This document shows positions 1 through 12,310 of a stretch of 64,000 nt of DNA, piece by piece; within the stretch, counting starts at the first letter, position 1, and each line of letters opens with the position of its first letter. Position numbers and translations under genes: made by a program. The DNA is from Aristolochia californica. Lineage: Eukaryota; Streptophyta; Magnoliopsida; Piperales; Aristolochiaceae. The stretch is taken from NCBI GenBank assembly GCA_029961685.1, contig JARWKL010000012.1, positions 24,723,227-24,787,226 on the forward strand, given 5' to 3'. A model generated the notes under the pieces. It did no database searches, was not told the origin of the DNA, and saw only the letters and a program-made list of their open reading frames with translations.

Positions 1-470
1 ATGTCAATTCTAGGTTATTAAAATTAAAAATTGAATATGTTCTTCAATTATTAAATTTTATTATTACTTATTTTTTAGCAGACAAACTAATGAATATCCT
101 TCCGACTGCCCAGATAGTAAAGGACTAAAAGTATTTGAAGAAATATAGACGTTACATTTGATTATGATTACTCCTCGAGCATCCACGGATCAATCAGCTA
201 ATCCTTTTATTTACTCATCTAAATACTTAACCTGTATGCACGATAATTTTATTTATTTATTTCTTAATTATAATTTATAAAAATGGTATTTAATTTTATG
301 TTTTATTTTTATTTAAAAAATTCATTACCAATTTGATTAGTTTATTGTTCAATTAATTTTTATTACCCATCCATCCGGCTTTCTTTGCTAGTAAACAACA
401 ATATAATGTTATATATCTATATGTAACTAATGAATTTTAGAACAGTTTGGAGCTGCTCGGGTGCGTCTCA
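1..470. other. AT-rich intergenic sequence
   Basis: This stretch is strongly AT-rich with many short A and T runs. I see no coding frame, RNA gene or recognisable repeat in it. Confidence 0.5.
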
Positions 471-802
471 CCGTAACAGCATTCTCTGGTAGAAACTATG
501 CTGGCAAATAACTCCTGGTGTAGAGAAGTCTCACAGGGTACGTCTCCCTGAAGTATTGCTGTCCACTAAGGGTTTTGTTAGATATTCACACGTGGCAAAG
601 GTGGAACTGGCCTATCCAGGGCGGTGCCCTTGCGAGCACAAGAGAGACTCCAGGTTCGAAAGATCAGTTTTTAGGAACCTTACATGGCCTGTTCACAGGC
701 GCTGTCTGCCTTCAACCCGTAAAATCATCAAAATCGACCATCAGTCTCTTGTATCAAGCTACCCTAAAATTTCTCCTTGAGCAGTCTCTTCTTCATCTCT
801 AG
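471..802 (+). other. Probable 5' untranslated exon of NFS1
   Basis: The base composition becomes more balanced here and then returns to AT-rich. The block ends in a CT-rich run followed by a good splice donor, CTAG|GTAAGCTT, with GT at 803-804. A matching acceptor, TGTGGCAG, ends at 3188, 90 bases before the NFS1 start codon. I infer a non-coding first exon. Short frames inside it have no recognisable product. The 5' boundary is a guess; only the donor is read from the sequence. Confidence 0.4.
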
Positions 803-2029
803 GTAAGCTTCTTTCCACCCCCGTTCCTGTCTTTCTTTTTATTTTGTTATTATTATTATGTTGGTTCGGAAATGAATGACTGGCCGGGGGACTCACAAAA
901 AAAAGTCTATTTTTTTTATTCGCAATATTTTTTGTCGGCTCTGTTTGATGTTTGATGTTTTCTGGAATTTTGATGTTTGTGTGGAATTTTAATGTCTCTA
1001 TGGAATTATCAATAGATTTTCAAATAAAAATGACGCTTCATATTAAGACTTCTATAGCTTTTATGTGCTCTTTGTGGAGTTTAGGCTCTTCAGTTGAACT
1101 TCCTAAAGAAAGTAGCAAATGGATGGGAATTAAAAACAAGGCAGAGCCGATTACTTTAAAAACTTATTTGAGTTTCTAAAGTTTAATTCTTACAGGTGGA
1201 ATATATTCCTCTTTGATCTTCTTCTTTACTTGAATGATTGGGTAACCTCTAAATACGAGAATTGACATTCTGTGGATCGTGCCATTCTCGGGCTCTTAGA
1301 TTGCTCTAAAAGAATGGAGACCGTCTTACTTGTTTTCTTCCTTTTACTGTTTTTTTATGCTTTCTGAAAAGTCTTATACTTATATTGTAAAACGGGCAAT
1401 GAGGCTTTCCACCCAGCAAAGTAGTAGTAGTCTTTGTGCAGAAATGCAAGTCAATTTGCCTCCATGAAGGTTAAACCCTGACATGGAACTGGTGGGTAGT
1501 AACTTTGACTAATAGAAGGAAATGTAAGTTAAGGTGTTGGATTCTGTTTATCGCATTACCTCTTATCATAGTATTTTTTTGTTGGATCCTGGATTATTAT
1601 TATTAAGGCCCTACCATGTTCATGTCATGATTTATCTTTATCGAGAACCCTTTTAATTTTAATATTGCATACAAATTATTACAGATGGTTGAATTGTAAA
1701 TGAGTTGAAACTGGACAGTCAAAGGCAGTTATATGCAGGATGGATGAGGAAGATTAGGTGATGTTGGATCTTCTGTATGATGTAGTGCTGAAAGGAAATA
1801 AAATTCTGGCGGCTGGAGTAAATAGGGTTCCAACTAATACAAAGGATCACATGGTAAGTCATACGAGAACATGGAAGTGGAAATATAGGACAGTTTTCAA
1901 AAGTATAGACAGTAGGGGTTTGGGTTGGATACCAAAATGGTCATTGTTACTGACATGGAATGGGATGAATTCTACATGTAATATATTAATATAAAATGTA
2001 AGTTATTAATAGAAAACTCAACTTTATTC

Positions 2030-2781
2030 TTGTTTTCATATGGAAAAACAAGCTAGCTGCCATTTATTTCCGCCAATGTATGTTCAACATATGTAGAGGT
2101 GACACCAAGGCAAACCGGTTCGCAAACCGTTTGAGCTTGGCTCAGTTCTGTTTTTACTTGAGCTCGGCTCAATTTGTTTTTTCTTCTAGGTCTATTAAGT
2201 TGATTATTATACATTAGTATACTCCATTGCAAAGTCTTGGACTCCTCTGTGATAGTTTACATTTCAATGGTACTAAGTTCATTACAATATTTTCTTTATT
2301 TATTTTTATAATTTTTTATTTTTGTAGTTTTAAATGTAGGTTGGAGTTCGAACCCGGCTCGTGCTCGATTCTAATTTTAGGCTCAAGGCTGAGTTCGAGT
2401 TCGAAGTATTTAGATCAAGCCAAACTTGAACATATGCAGGTTCGAGTTTGGCTTGGCTCAATGGCCAACATATGGTCTATTCAAGCCATATTTGGGAACT
2501 TTGTGGCACAGGGAAAAACAACAATTTCCATATGGCATGAAAGTGAACATGGAACGTTTAATGAACCACAACCTTCATGAACTATGACAAACTTCCCTTC
2601 CTGGGTTCATGTGTTTTTCGTGGAAAATCAAAGTAGCTGTCATTTACTGCCACAAAGTATGTTTGACATATGGTCTGCTTCTGGTCATCGTTGGGACTCT
2701 TTGGCACCGGGAAAAACAACAAATGTCATAAGGACATGAAGTTGAACATGAAACAATTAATGAGCCACAACCTCATTCATG
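2030..2781. repeat. Diverged tandem duplication, first copy interrupted
   Basis: Two related units of about 170 bases sit side by side. The first lies at about 2030-2093 plus 2475-2581 and the second at about 2610-2781. Both carry the same ordered blocks: a TAGCTG-CATTTA block, then a CATATGGTCT block, then a GGGAAAAACAACAA block, then an ATGA(A/G)CCACAACCT block. The first unit is split by the element at 2094-2465; the second is uninterrupted. Confidence 0.75.
2094..2465. mobile_element. Small non-autonomous DNA transposon with 8-9 bp target duplication
   Basis: A 372-base insert is flanked on both sides by CAACATATG (2085-2093 and 2466-2474). Its interior carries many degenerate GCTCGGCTC or GCTTGGCTCA words and AACCGGTTCG-like ends. 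It begins TAGAGGTG, resembling the starts of plant hAT elements. An 8-bp duplication (AACATATG) fits hAT and 9 bp would fit Mutator. It encodes no transposase. The neighbouring repeat unit at about 2610-2781 lacks it and acts as an empty-site reference. Confidence 0.7.
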
Positions 2782-3278
2782 AAGGTTTGCATAATATTAA
2801 TGGTATGGATTGAGAATTATCTTTTTCGTGCTGCCACTGCTGGTATGTGTTTGGATACACATGTAAGGGGATTTTGGTATGTTTCATCAAATGGAGTAAT
2901 TGTGAGGAGATTATTGATTAGGTAACATAACGCTAATCAATTAGTAATTGGTTGAGTTTGTTTTGGTGATGCTTGTTTATTGTGAGTATTTTTTTTTTTT
3001 TATGATTATGTTGGTGGGAGTGTTCCGGGGATGTAGTTTGTTCTTTTCTTCCTGCTCGATTTCTTAAACTATGTAATAATTATGTAGTCAGCGATTCTGT
3101 TGATAGCACATCATTTATGTAGATTCTTAACTGTTCTGTAAACTATCACTGAATGTTTTGATAATGTTCCAACTATTTTCTGTGGCAGGATTAAACAAGC
3201 CAGGCTATATTTATAAAAAAAATTTGGTTTAGTAGGACTTCGAAACATCAGCGTCATACAAATTTGAATCCTTAGTCC

Positions 3279-4682
3279 ATGATGGCCACCACAAAGCTTC
3301 TTGTATCAAAACTTATTGCACCATGTCTGCGATCTCGCTTCCTTCGTTCTTTCTCCATTGCTGCATCATATGCAACTCCTTCACCAACTCCACCATCTCC
3401 CTTTTCTCCTGAAGTCAACACTTTACCTCCTGATGATGGCACCACTATCTTCATGAAAGGTGTGGAGATTTCTGCTCGACCCATCTACCTCGACATGCAG
3501 GCTACAACTCCTGTTGATCCACGTGTCTTTGATGCCATGCTCCCCTACTTCTGCCACCGTTATGGTAATCCTCATTCACGCAACCACCTCTTTGGTTGGG
3601 AATCTGATCTTGCTGTAGATGAAGCACGAAGCCATGTTGCCTCCCTCATAAATGCTTCCCCCAAGGAGATTATATTCACTTCTGGTGCAACCGAGTCAAA
3701 CAATATCTCAGTCAAGGGAGTCATGCACTTCTACAAGGACAAAAAACGGCATGTCATCACATCCCAGACTGAGCACAAGTGTGTACTTGATTCGTGCCGC
3801 AGACTCCAACAAGAGGGCTTTGACGTGACATACCTTCCTGTCAAGAAAGATGGACTTATTGATCTTGATCAGCTAAATGCAGCCTTCCGACCCGACACAG
3901 GCTTGGTTTCTATCATGGCTGTTAATAATGAGATTGGTGTAATTCAGCCGTTGGAAGAGATAGGTCAAATTTGCAAAGCACGTAATGTGCCTTTCCATAC
4001 AGATGCAGCACAAGCTCTGGGGAAAATTCTGCTTGATGTAGAGAAGATGAATATAAGCTTAATGTCCCTTTCTGGTCACAAAATTTATGGTCCCAAAGGG
4101 ATTGGAGCACTTTACATTCGGCGACGGCCCAGGGTGCGTGTTGAACCACAGATGAGTGGTGGTGGGCAGGAGCGTGGTATTCGAAGTGGCACTGTACCCA
4201 CACCATTGGTTGTTGGAATGGGAGCTGCATGTGAATTGGCAATGGAGGAGATGGAATATGATACAAGAAGAATTTCCAAGTTGCAGGAACGCCTTCTTAA
4301 TGGCATCTGTTCTAAGCTTGATGGGGTTGTAGTCAACGGCTCAATGGAACACAGGTATCCGGGGAATCTGAATTTGTCATATGCCTATGTGGAGGGGGAG
4401 AGTTTGTTGATGGGCTTGAAAGAGGTGGCAGTTTCCAGTGGAAGTGCATGTACTAGTGCCAGCTTGGAGCCATCTTATGTGTTGCGGGCCTTAGGTGTGG
4501 AAGAGGATATGGCCCACACGTCCATCAGATACGGGATGGGACGGTTCACAACTGAACGTGAGGTTGACCTAGCTGTAGACCTGACGGTGAAGAATGTGGA
4601 GAGGCTGAGGGACATGAGCCCATTGTATGAGTTGGTGAAGGAAGGAATTGATCCTAAGACAATCCAATGGGCACAGCACTAA
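3279..4682 (+). CDS. NFS1: Cysteine desulfurase NFS1, mitochondrial
   Basis: This 467-residue protein is a PLP-dependent class V aminotransferase-fold enzyme. In the family it removes sulfur from cysteine to give alanine and a persulfide that feeds Fe-S cluster assembly on ISCU, with ISD11 and frataxin, in the mitochondrial matrix. The first ~60 residues are rich in Ser, Arg, Leu and Pro with few acids, as expected of a mitochondrial presequence. Visible signatures are [14 protein letters not shown] near the mature N-terminus, TEHKC near residue 165, the PLP lysine in SGHKIYG (about K268) and the persulfide cysteine in SGSACTSAS (about C391). Length and collinearity fit plant NFS1. The CDS is uninterrupted. 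The start is ATGATGGCC; the second ATG at 3282 has the better context. An upstream UTR intron is likely. No damage is seen. Confidence 0.96.
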   Translation: MMATTKLLVSKLIAPCLRSRFLRSFSIAASYATPSPTPPSPFSPEVNTLPPDDGTTIFMKGVEISARPIYLDMQATTPVDPRVFDAMLPYFCHRYGNPHSRNHLFGWESDLAVDEARSHVASLINASPKEIIFTSGATESNNISVKGVMHFYKDKKRHVITSQTEHKCVLDSCRRLQQEGFDVTYLPVKKDGLIDLDQLNAAFRPDTGLVSIMAVNNEIGVIQPLEEIGQICKARNVPFHTDAAQALGKILLDVEKMNISLMSLSGHKIYGPKGIGALYIRRRPRVRVEPQMSGGGQERGIRSGTVPTPLVVGMGAACELAMEEMEYDTRRISKLQERLLNGICSKLDGVVVNGSMEHRYPGNLNLSYAYVEGESLLMGLKEVAVSSGSACTSASLEPSYVLRALGVEEDMAHTSIRYGMGRFTTEREVDLAVDLTVKNVERLRDMSPLYELVKEGIDPKTIQWAQH

Positions 4683-4683
4683 G

Positions 4684-6600
4684 GGAGGATATCTCGGGAT
4701 ATTTTATGCCGGTTTCTCCAGTTTGTGGTTGGTATGCACCTTTTTTTCTTTTTTCTTTTTAGTGATTGATTAGATCTCTTTTGCTTTTTAAATGAGGAAG
4801 ACTGCAGAGTAAAACAGATTGTGGATAAGGCTTGCAGCTTTAATACTGTTCTATTCTATGTGGGTGTATATGTAAATGGCAACTATGCGGTCATCTAATG
4901 TAAAAAAGTCTATTTACACTCGATCTTCCTGTTCCTGCAAAAAGAAGTGATAACATGGTCTGTCAAAGCGGAGAGAACTAAAAAGCTGGTCTTGCATTGT
5001 CTGCATCAATATTCCATGGGGTAATCTCAGATACATGATTGCTGCTGCCGGTTTTTTACTTGCAAAGGGTTGGATAATTCCGTTTGATTGATCCCCTCCA
5101 CCCTGTCCACCCAACTCCCACCATCTTCGAATTGTAGAAATTTTCTGAAGCCAAGAGCATCCTATGAATGGCATGGTTGGCTCTTCCAGGCAAGAAAGTT
5201 GATTTGAGAATCTCTCTCCGTACCAGGATCCCGTTAGAGGTGCTCATCTCCGTAAGTCAGGCAGGTGTTCTTTCCAGTGATTCATGACTTCATAACTCTC
5301 CTTACAAAGAAGGTGTTTTACGATCAAATTAGTGTTTGGGGTTTGCTAGATAATTAAGGGATCTTAAGATGAAAACAACATATGCAGAACATATAAAGAG
5401 GTGCTTACCAACTAGCAGTGTTTTGTATTCTTGTAAGACCCACCAAGTCCAACACTTCGAAACACTAACAACTTTCCATCGTTTTTCTAATGTATTGGAG
5501 CCATGCAACACATTCTTTGAAGAAAGAAGGGAAGAGAAGGATAGGCCTCTCCTCCCTCCCTACCTCTTTTACGATAAACTCGCGCGCTTCTCCCTCTTTA
5601 CGTGTATTTGATTTACCTTGTCATGTACATGGGAGGACGTTTCGCTCCATTGTCACGTATTGAAGCCTCTACAATAGAAGAACAGCCTGCTGTCGAGCTT
5701 GAGGAAAATCTGAGTCGATGAGATTGGGAAGCGAATTATCAAAGGTGAGAAATCAGCGAGCTTTCGTCGGGACAATGGAGACAACTGCACAACAATGAGC
5801 CAAGTGCAAACTGCAAACAGTATAACAGAAACTGGACCGGACAATTGTTTAAACGGTAAACGGACATCTTCATTAAGTATAGCCCACTTCCCACCGGTTC
5901 AATTCTGAAGTTACTTAATAGGACGATGATGCAAGATGATACAATTGACCATCGGTGTTCACCTTGAGTTTGGTGTAAGAGTTAATATTTTGAATGAAAA
6001 GAGGCAGTTGAGAGAAAGCATCATAACATGGGTTACCTTTTATTTTCGCCAACAGCACAGGAAGATGTGTCGGAGGTGAATATTGACCTCTCGAAGAATG
6101 CCACCGACCCACTTCTTTTTGTCTCCTTTCTTTTTATAGTTACAATACAAAGATCTTGAATTTATTAGTCGGAAAAAAAAAACTTCCTAAATTGGTTAAT
6201 CATTTAGGGAGGATGAACTTTGTACCCAGCTTTGCAGTTGTGCCGGCATCAGCCACCTCTATGTTCAAATGAAAAACAAATTGCAAAAAGTTGGTGATAA
6301 ATACAGAAGAATAGAATGGCTTATTCATAATTCTATTTCTCTACACAGGTTTACAGACAGCATGACAAATATCAGAACCAACGAGATTTTGACTGACAAA
6401 AAGATAATGATCCCCCTCTACAGAGACTGTTACAAGAGAAAATGTTAAGAGGACAAAGGAAAGGTCCAATTAATGAATAATCATGACAATATAGTGGCTT
6501 ATTTATATTTGTATTTTCTGCAAAGCTTTGGCCCAAGGCTTAGTAATGCTCCGACTGACAAGTTGACACGAACACAACCATTCAGCTTCTTATACTACAC
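4684..6600. other. Intergenic region between NFS1 and HOTHEAD-like 3' ends
   Basis: The two genes converge here. The first ~230 bases should hold the NFS1 3'UTR and the last few hundred the HOTHEAD-like 3'UTR. Short frames on both strands have no recognised product. I see no RNA gene or transposon. Confidence 0.5.
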
Positions 6601-9600
6601 TCAAGCTGCTTTTCCTAGTCTTTCTCTCAGCAACTTCAATCCCATGTACCTGCAAATTCCAATCACAGCAGTTCAGATTAGGTCCAACTTGTTTTATTTG
6701 ATTTGGGAACTCCAGATGCATCATCAGTGCAGAGCCAAGGAAGAAGAAATGGAGTGCATGCTCTTACCTGCCTAACATCATGACAGTGGCCTGAGGATTT
6801 GTCCCAGGTGATTCAACAAAGACCGATCCATCAACTACACGAAGATTATTGACACCAAGGACCCGATAATTGCTGTCAACCACCTTCCCCACATGGCAAC
6901 CGCCATGGTAGTGCCATATGGTGATCAGTGTGTCTTTGCAGAACTGTTCCAGTGATTGAGTATCGTTGGTGTGCTTTGGGATGAAGTTCACATTGGCCTT
7001 AACGCTCATGTTAAGGAGCATGGAAATCGTGTACTCATCGTCTTCCATCAGCGCCTTGATGGGTTTGCTCTGTGCAACCTTCTCCATTGTCTTGATGCCT
7101 TTGACACAGCGTCTCAGATCTTCTGGATGGCTGAAGTAGTTGAAGGTGACTGAAGGGTTGTCATCAACCTTGGTGGAGTTGAGGCTAAGATGGCCAGTTG
7201 AAAGCGGACCAACTACTTTTGACAAGATAAAACCCCCTCTGAACAACTCGTATGGAATATCTTTTTTGAGTTCCTTGTAAGCATCAATGGCTTCTCGGGT
7301 CCTCTGCTTTGGAGGAACAGTAGACAGCTGACCAATCTGATACATCAAAATTATTTCTCACATCAGGCAAAAACATGGTAGCAGATGCCGAAACAGAATC
7401 ATTCTTACAAACCCATCTTGGATTCGTGAATTTTTTGAGTTATGAATGATGAACATTTCGACGCATGTAGGAGAGCAATAGAGACAAACCTCAGCAGACA
7501 TGATCCCATGGTTCCGCTGAATGCTGTCTGGCGATTGGCCGAATCCGCTGCTGGCTTCTATATAGGAACCCAATTTTGTGATCCCAACCGTCTGGATAAG
7601 CGACTGTACCACTGGTTTCTTAGTGGGGATGAAGATGGTGTTCATGGGATTATCAGACATCCCCTTCCCCACAAAATTGTTTTCTAGGACGACTGGAATC
7701 TTCATCCTCCTCAATTCCGTCTCAGGCCCGACGCCACTTAGCATCAACAGCTGCGGTGTTCCAATGGCACCTGATGAAAGAATCACCTCACTCTTAAACC
7801 GATTTGACAAGAAAACTTTGTGCAACTTCCCATTTTCGTCCTTGAAAACAACTCCAATGGCCGCTGGCTTCCTCCCTGCAAATACACTTTATTTTATCAG
7901 GTTAATTCTCGATTAAAACCCCGCACCCATATGAACTGGAAACCAGATTCTACCTCTTTTATCAAACAAGATTTTCTGGACAGAGGCATGAAGTAAGACT
8001 TGAAGATTTGCAGGATTCCCAGCAGAGAGGAGGTCGGCGGCAGTGTTCCGAAACCCATGTTTACCGAAGATGGTGCCCCCGACCTTAGTTCCATACAAAT
8101 GATCATAGGTGTAACCATTGAAGGGCGAGATCCCTGCTTGGAGAAGGCCATCTTTGAAAGCCTGTTGCCAAGGCGCGAGGTCAGGCCAATGAACTATTTG
8201 CTTCTCAACCCAGGGGTAAGACTCGTTTACCAACTCGGCGTTCCAGCCCGCGTCCCTTACGTACCTGCGGGAGCACTTGACAAGATCAAGATGAGATGAA
8301 ATGGAAATTACTGGAGCTTGACTTCTATGGCTGCCATTCTTGGGTCCTACGGATGCGCCCATATTGAACTTATTACAGATCTAGTAATTTCTGTTCACCA
8401 CAGCCAAATAAAAAAGCTGAAATTGATGCAGCTCTCTGTCTGTTAAACAAATCTAAGGAATATGTAATTGTAAGCTGACATAGAAAACACTAAAACCTGG
8501 TAGTTGGCAATCTGCTCTCTGCTTTTCCACAACTGGAAACAAGAAAACGAGGTGCCCCTAACAACAACCAACTTTCAGCCATAATAGGCTTAATCTACGG
8601 CAAACTAGATGAGCCATCAATGAGATGTAACATCTACTCGTGAATAATTTGTTTATCAAGCGAGACGAAAGAAAAATGCCGATAGTCTATTCAGCTGATT
8701 AATGGTATTTATTACCCTATCCTTCACCAGAATTAGCATTTTCCTGTGAAAGCTTGCTTTTTCCTCACCACCTAATCTTCTTTCTTCTGCGTTAGAAACT
8801 TGTCTAGCAGAATCTCCAAAATTCAAAACTCCCAGATTGCAAACTTTGTCTCCACCAAGAACTAACCCGCTTCATCTTGAACCATGTGCCGCCTATTCTT
8901 GTTCTAGGAAAAAGTAAAGTAACCAATGGATTGAAACAAAGGAGAGAACAGACCTTGAGCTAGCCCTTGTGTAGAAGCCAGCATTTATACATGTGCCACC
9001 TCCCAAGACTCGAGCTCTCGCATTTATGACCCCGTCGGTGGAAATGAAGGTCTGAGCCGGCGACTGCTCGGCGGTGTCCGCCAGAGAGATGTGGAAGTTC
9101 TGCATATACGAGACGTTGCGGTTTCCATATGGCGACCCCCCTCTCTCCAGCAACAACACACGGAATTTCTGAGAGAGAGTGGCTGCCAGAGGACACCCGG
9201 CAGTTCCTCCGCCAACGATTATGTAGTCATACGCCTTTTCATCGCCACCGAACGAGCTTGCCCTCTCCAGGAATGGATGCTTGAAACCTCTCCCTGCAGC
9301 ATTGTCACATGAACCTGGCTAAGTAAGAGCATTGTGAGGGACAAAGAGAAAAGAAGAAACCCTGGTCATGATTTTCGACAGAAGAATAAAAGGAAGAAAA
9401 CCATTTTTGCAATTTCGTTCACTGCTTTGTTTTTGTCTTGTATTGGACTAATACGACAACGCGGAAAACAGAGGATGGCACAGAGAACAGCACTGAATGA
9501 AAAGGATGATACGGAGTGTTGGCACAATCTCTGAACAATAGATGACATTGAGTGTGCAAGCATAAAAGAATTTGAAAGAGGAAGTTCCATCTTTTCTTCA

Positions 9601-9930
9601 TTTCTTTTTTACTTCATTGGGATGGGTCGTAAGCAAGTACTGCAAATGGAGACTAGATAGCCGATTCCAAAGACCATCAAAAAGGAAATTTGTTATTGAT
9701 AACCAGGAGAAAAATGCAGGAAATGGTCACCAAAGCGACAAGGGAAACTTGGAAAGCGAGAACAGCAGAAACAACCGCGAGAATACATGACTCAATCGCC
9801 TCTCTAGTCCTACATAATCTCTCCAAACCGGTTCTCCAAAACACAAGAGGAAAAGAGTAAAGAAGAAAGAACCTTGGGTTACTCTCGATAAGCAAAGGCA
9901 CAACAAGATCTTGAGCAAAAGCTTTGTCAT
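6601..9930 (-). CDS. HTH: HOTHEAD-like GMC oxidoreductase (FAD-dependent)
   Basis: Six exons on the minus strand are phase-consistent: 9873-9930, 8954-9314, 7954-8264, 7490-7875, 6768-7336 and 6601-6649, giving 1734 nt and 577 residues. Exon 1 encodes a hydrophobic signal peptide, MTKLLLKILLCLCLS. The FAD-binding GGGTAG follows DYIIV at about residues 54-59. The second GMC block, VLGGGTCINAGFY, and the ILSSGAIGTPQLLMLSGVG signature are present. The C-terminal catalytic block IWHYHGGC and GTNPQAT are intact. HOTHEAD in Arabidopsis is linked to long-chain omega-hydroxy fatty acid oxidation and cuticle formation; mandelonitrile lyases are relatives, so the substrate is inferred only. Exon 1 could instead end at 9883 with exon 2 starting at 9318, also in frame. 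A broken relative lies at about 32.5-33.2 kb. Confidence 0.93.
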
Positions 9931-12075
9931 CTTCCAGACATGAAAACTTGGTCACAGCCCAAGTCACCTCTGTTCTGCTCCACTTGACCTTGAACACAAG
10001 AACATGCAAATGAACTTAAATAATCAACCCTTCTTCACCTTATTAAAGGGACGAACGAACACACAGCTGGTAAATCATTTATTGAGGTCATGAATGCAAG
10101 GTTGGAGTGGAACCGGTGCTCATCCTGCTAGCGTATATGCACCCTGCAGATCTCCTTTTAGTCGTTTCCCAGTTCCAGTAAATGACGAAGGGACTGAGAC
10201 AGATAAATACTAGTCCAAGCAATTCTAGTAACGCCTTCCCTTCTCCTCTCGACCTGCTTTTCCTATATTTTATTGGTATAGAACTAAAACTCGTTAATGG
10301 CTTTATGTGGATATAAGATGCAGAAATGGCAAGAGAAACCCAGATGCTTTCGACTGCTTCTGGGTCTTGTTAGGTCGAGAAGTAAATGGTGCTCTCATGG
10401 TTGTTCCTTTTTTATTTGAAGGCTTCATCTGTTTTTGTGATGACTGTAGAAAAGACATGGAAGCAGATTGCGAGGTCTATCAATGCTGCTTTTAACTCCT
10501 TTTAAGCGGGAGAACGCGTCAATTATCAGCAAAATAGTCAGGTATGAAATTCAATAGCAGTTTAAAGCCTCTCTTTAAAATCCGAAGACTCCATAAAAAA
10601 TTTATTAGCCTTCAATTACAACAACCGTAAATGGAGATGGTTTTGAGGGAAAAAAAAAACGCTAAAAATCGAAATCTGTTGCTGTAGTTCTCATATGATA
10701 ACAACTTGGGACCAAAGCTTCTCCTACCTCTCTGATGACACTTTCAATGTGCACATGGATGGCGTCCCGTGAATCTGTTTCAAAATCATTTGTTCCGTTT
10801 TGAATCCATTACACTGGAGCAATAAAAACAAAGAAAGAGTAGAAAATAATGATTCCAGACCCACCATACGACGAATGTGTTAACTCAGTCAACTCAGATT
10901 TCAGTCTACAAAACGCCTTTCAGTGAGTTTTATTTCATGGAGCAGAAGAAACAAGAAGGTGACTAAAGAGTGGGAAAAGCCAAAATCGCAATAATGTCTC
11001 TTTATTTTTTCGGATTTGTTTAAGTGAAAGTATCAGAGTTGTCCAGAGCTGAACGGGCATTGTCAATTGTCATTAGTCATCTCATCCCTGTAAGCATGGG
11101 AATCCGAGCTTGCAACTGAGAATGGAGAAAAAGAGATTGGTGGGCAGTTGAGATTCGTTTCCAGGCAGCAATGGATTGGTGGACGAGGTTCGACGCAGAG
11201 GAATGTGGTCTGCTAGAAGAAATACACAACCAGGTCTTTCAAATCATGAAAACAGACAATAGCTCAAACTGGGGAAGATGAGAGGAAGAGAGAGAATACC
11301 TCAATACAGGTGGTTCAGTTGAATACACGGAGCAAGTAATTCGGCCTCATAAATTCCAGGCAGAACATAAATTCTCTGGAACGAGTAGTTGAATTCTGTA
11401 CAACCCAGAACGGTAATCTGAGTTGGTTGTGCAGTTAAAGTGGTTGAGTTTCAGAACAACCCGTTGGAGATGGATAAGCGTGTACAAAAACTAAAATCTC
11501 CATTGTTCTAACAAAGATTTGATTGGATCTCAAAGTACTGATTCTGATTCATGAAATGGAACTCAAAAACAGTAGCAAAGATTAGAAAAATTCTGGATCA
11601 AAGCAGGCACCTAGCACCATAGATGAGCCTGCACCCAACATAAAGAAGCTATATAATTGCCCTAACTTGAATAAGCGTAGACCTAACTTTAACATACCAA
11701 AATATGTGTCGGGACAGAATTATCAATTATCATCCTATTGATTCATCGAGAGGTGCGACTGAGATTTAAATTTCTGGTACCAGGTTTGGTGAACAATCTA
11801 TGGCGGCCAGCGATGCATCTGACATGAAAATACTGGAGCTGAGTGTGCAAATGCGTTCCTTCTGTTTCCTTTTGAAAATGGGTTTCTTGCAAGTTGCACC
11901 TCCAAAATATTTATTGAAGCTGTGAACAACTTAATTATAACTAATGAATACAGATCAAAGAAATATGCAATTGCCCCCTTTGGTTTCTTTTGTGGGTATG
12001 TAACCGTTTTTTACTTCCTTGGCTGGCTTCATTTTTTTCATGGTAAAACCAACAAGAACTCACTCGCCATTGCAC
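9931..12075. other. Gene-poor sequence upstream of the HOTHEAD-like gene
   Basis: This is the upstream side of the minus-strand gene and should contain its promoter. I see no convincing coding frame or RNA gene. The short plus-strand frame at 10307-10495 matches nothing I recognise. Confidence 0.45.
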
Positions 12076-12084
12076 CGCCTACAT

Positions 12085-12310
12085 TAAAAAAAAAAAAAAA
12101 AAAGAGAAAATATGGATCTTTTTATTTGGATACACGTGAAAAATGAAAAAGAAAAGAAAATTAATAATATTTTAAAATTTTGATGAAAATATTTCATCAT
12201 TTTATGTGAGAAAAATTATTAATTAAGACAGAAAGTGGTTTTCTCTCTTCTCTCTCTTATTTTCTTCTCTCGATGATTCTTTGTTATCAAATAACATAAA
12301 ATATATGAAA
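12085..12310 (+). repeat. MITE-like repeat, copy A
   Basis: Starting just after a poly-A run, this block reads TTTGGATACACGTGAAAAA, then an A-rich segment, TAATATTTTAA, CATCATTTTATGTGAGA, AGAAAGTGGTTTTC and finally an ATCAAATAACA end. The same ordered words occur in inverse orientation at about 56,520-56,740. The outer words form imperfect inverted repeats of the TTTGGATA...TA(C/T)CAAA type. It has no coding capacity, as expected of a MITE. Confidence 0.65.

Larger units (their letters stand above)
803..3188 (+). other. Probable 5'UTR intron of NFS1
   Basis: About 2.4 kb of T-rich sequence lies between a GTAAGC donor and a CAG acceptor. It contains a diverged tandem duplication (about 2030-2781) and a small inserted element (2094-2465). 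No coding frame of interest is visible. The intron is inferred from splice signals alone. Confidence 0.4.

Noticed and set aside
3922..4336. Minus-strand frames inside NFS1
   Set aside because: They are shadows of the conserved NFS1 reading frame.
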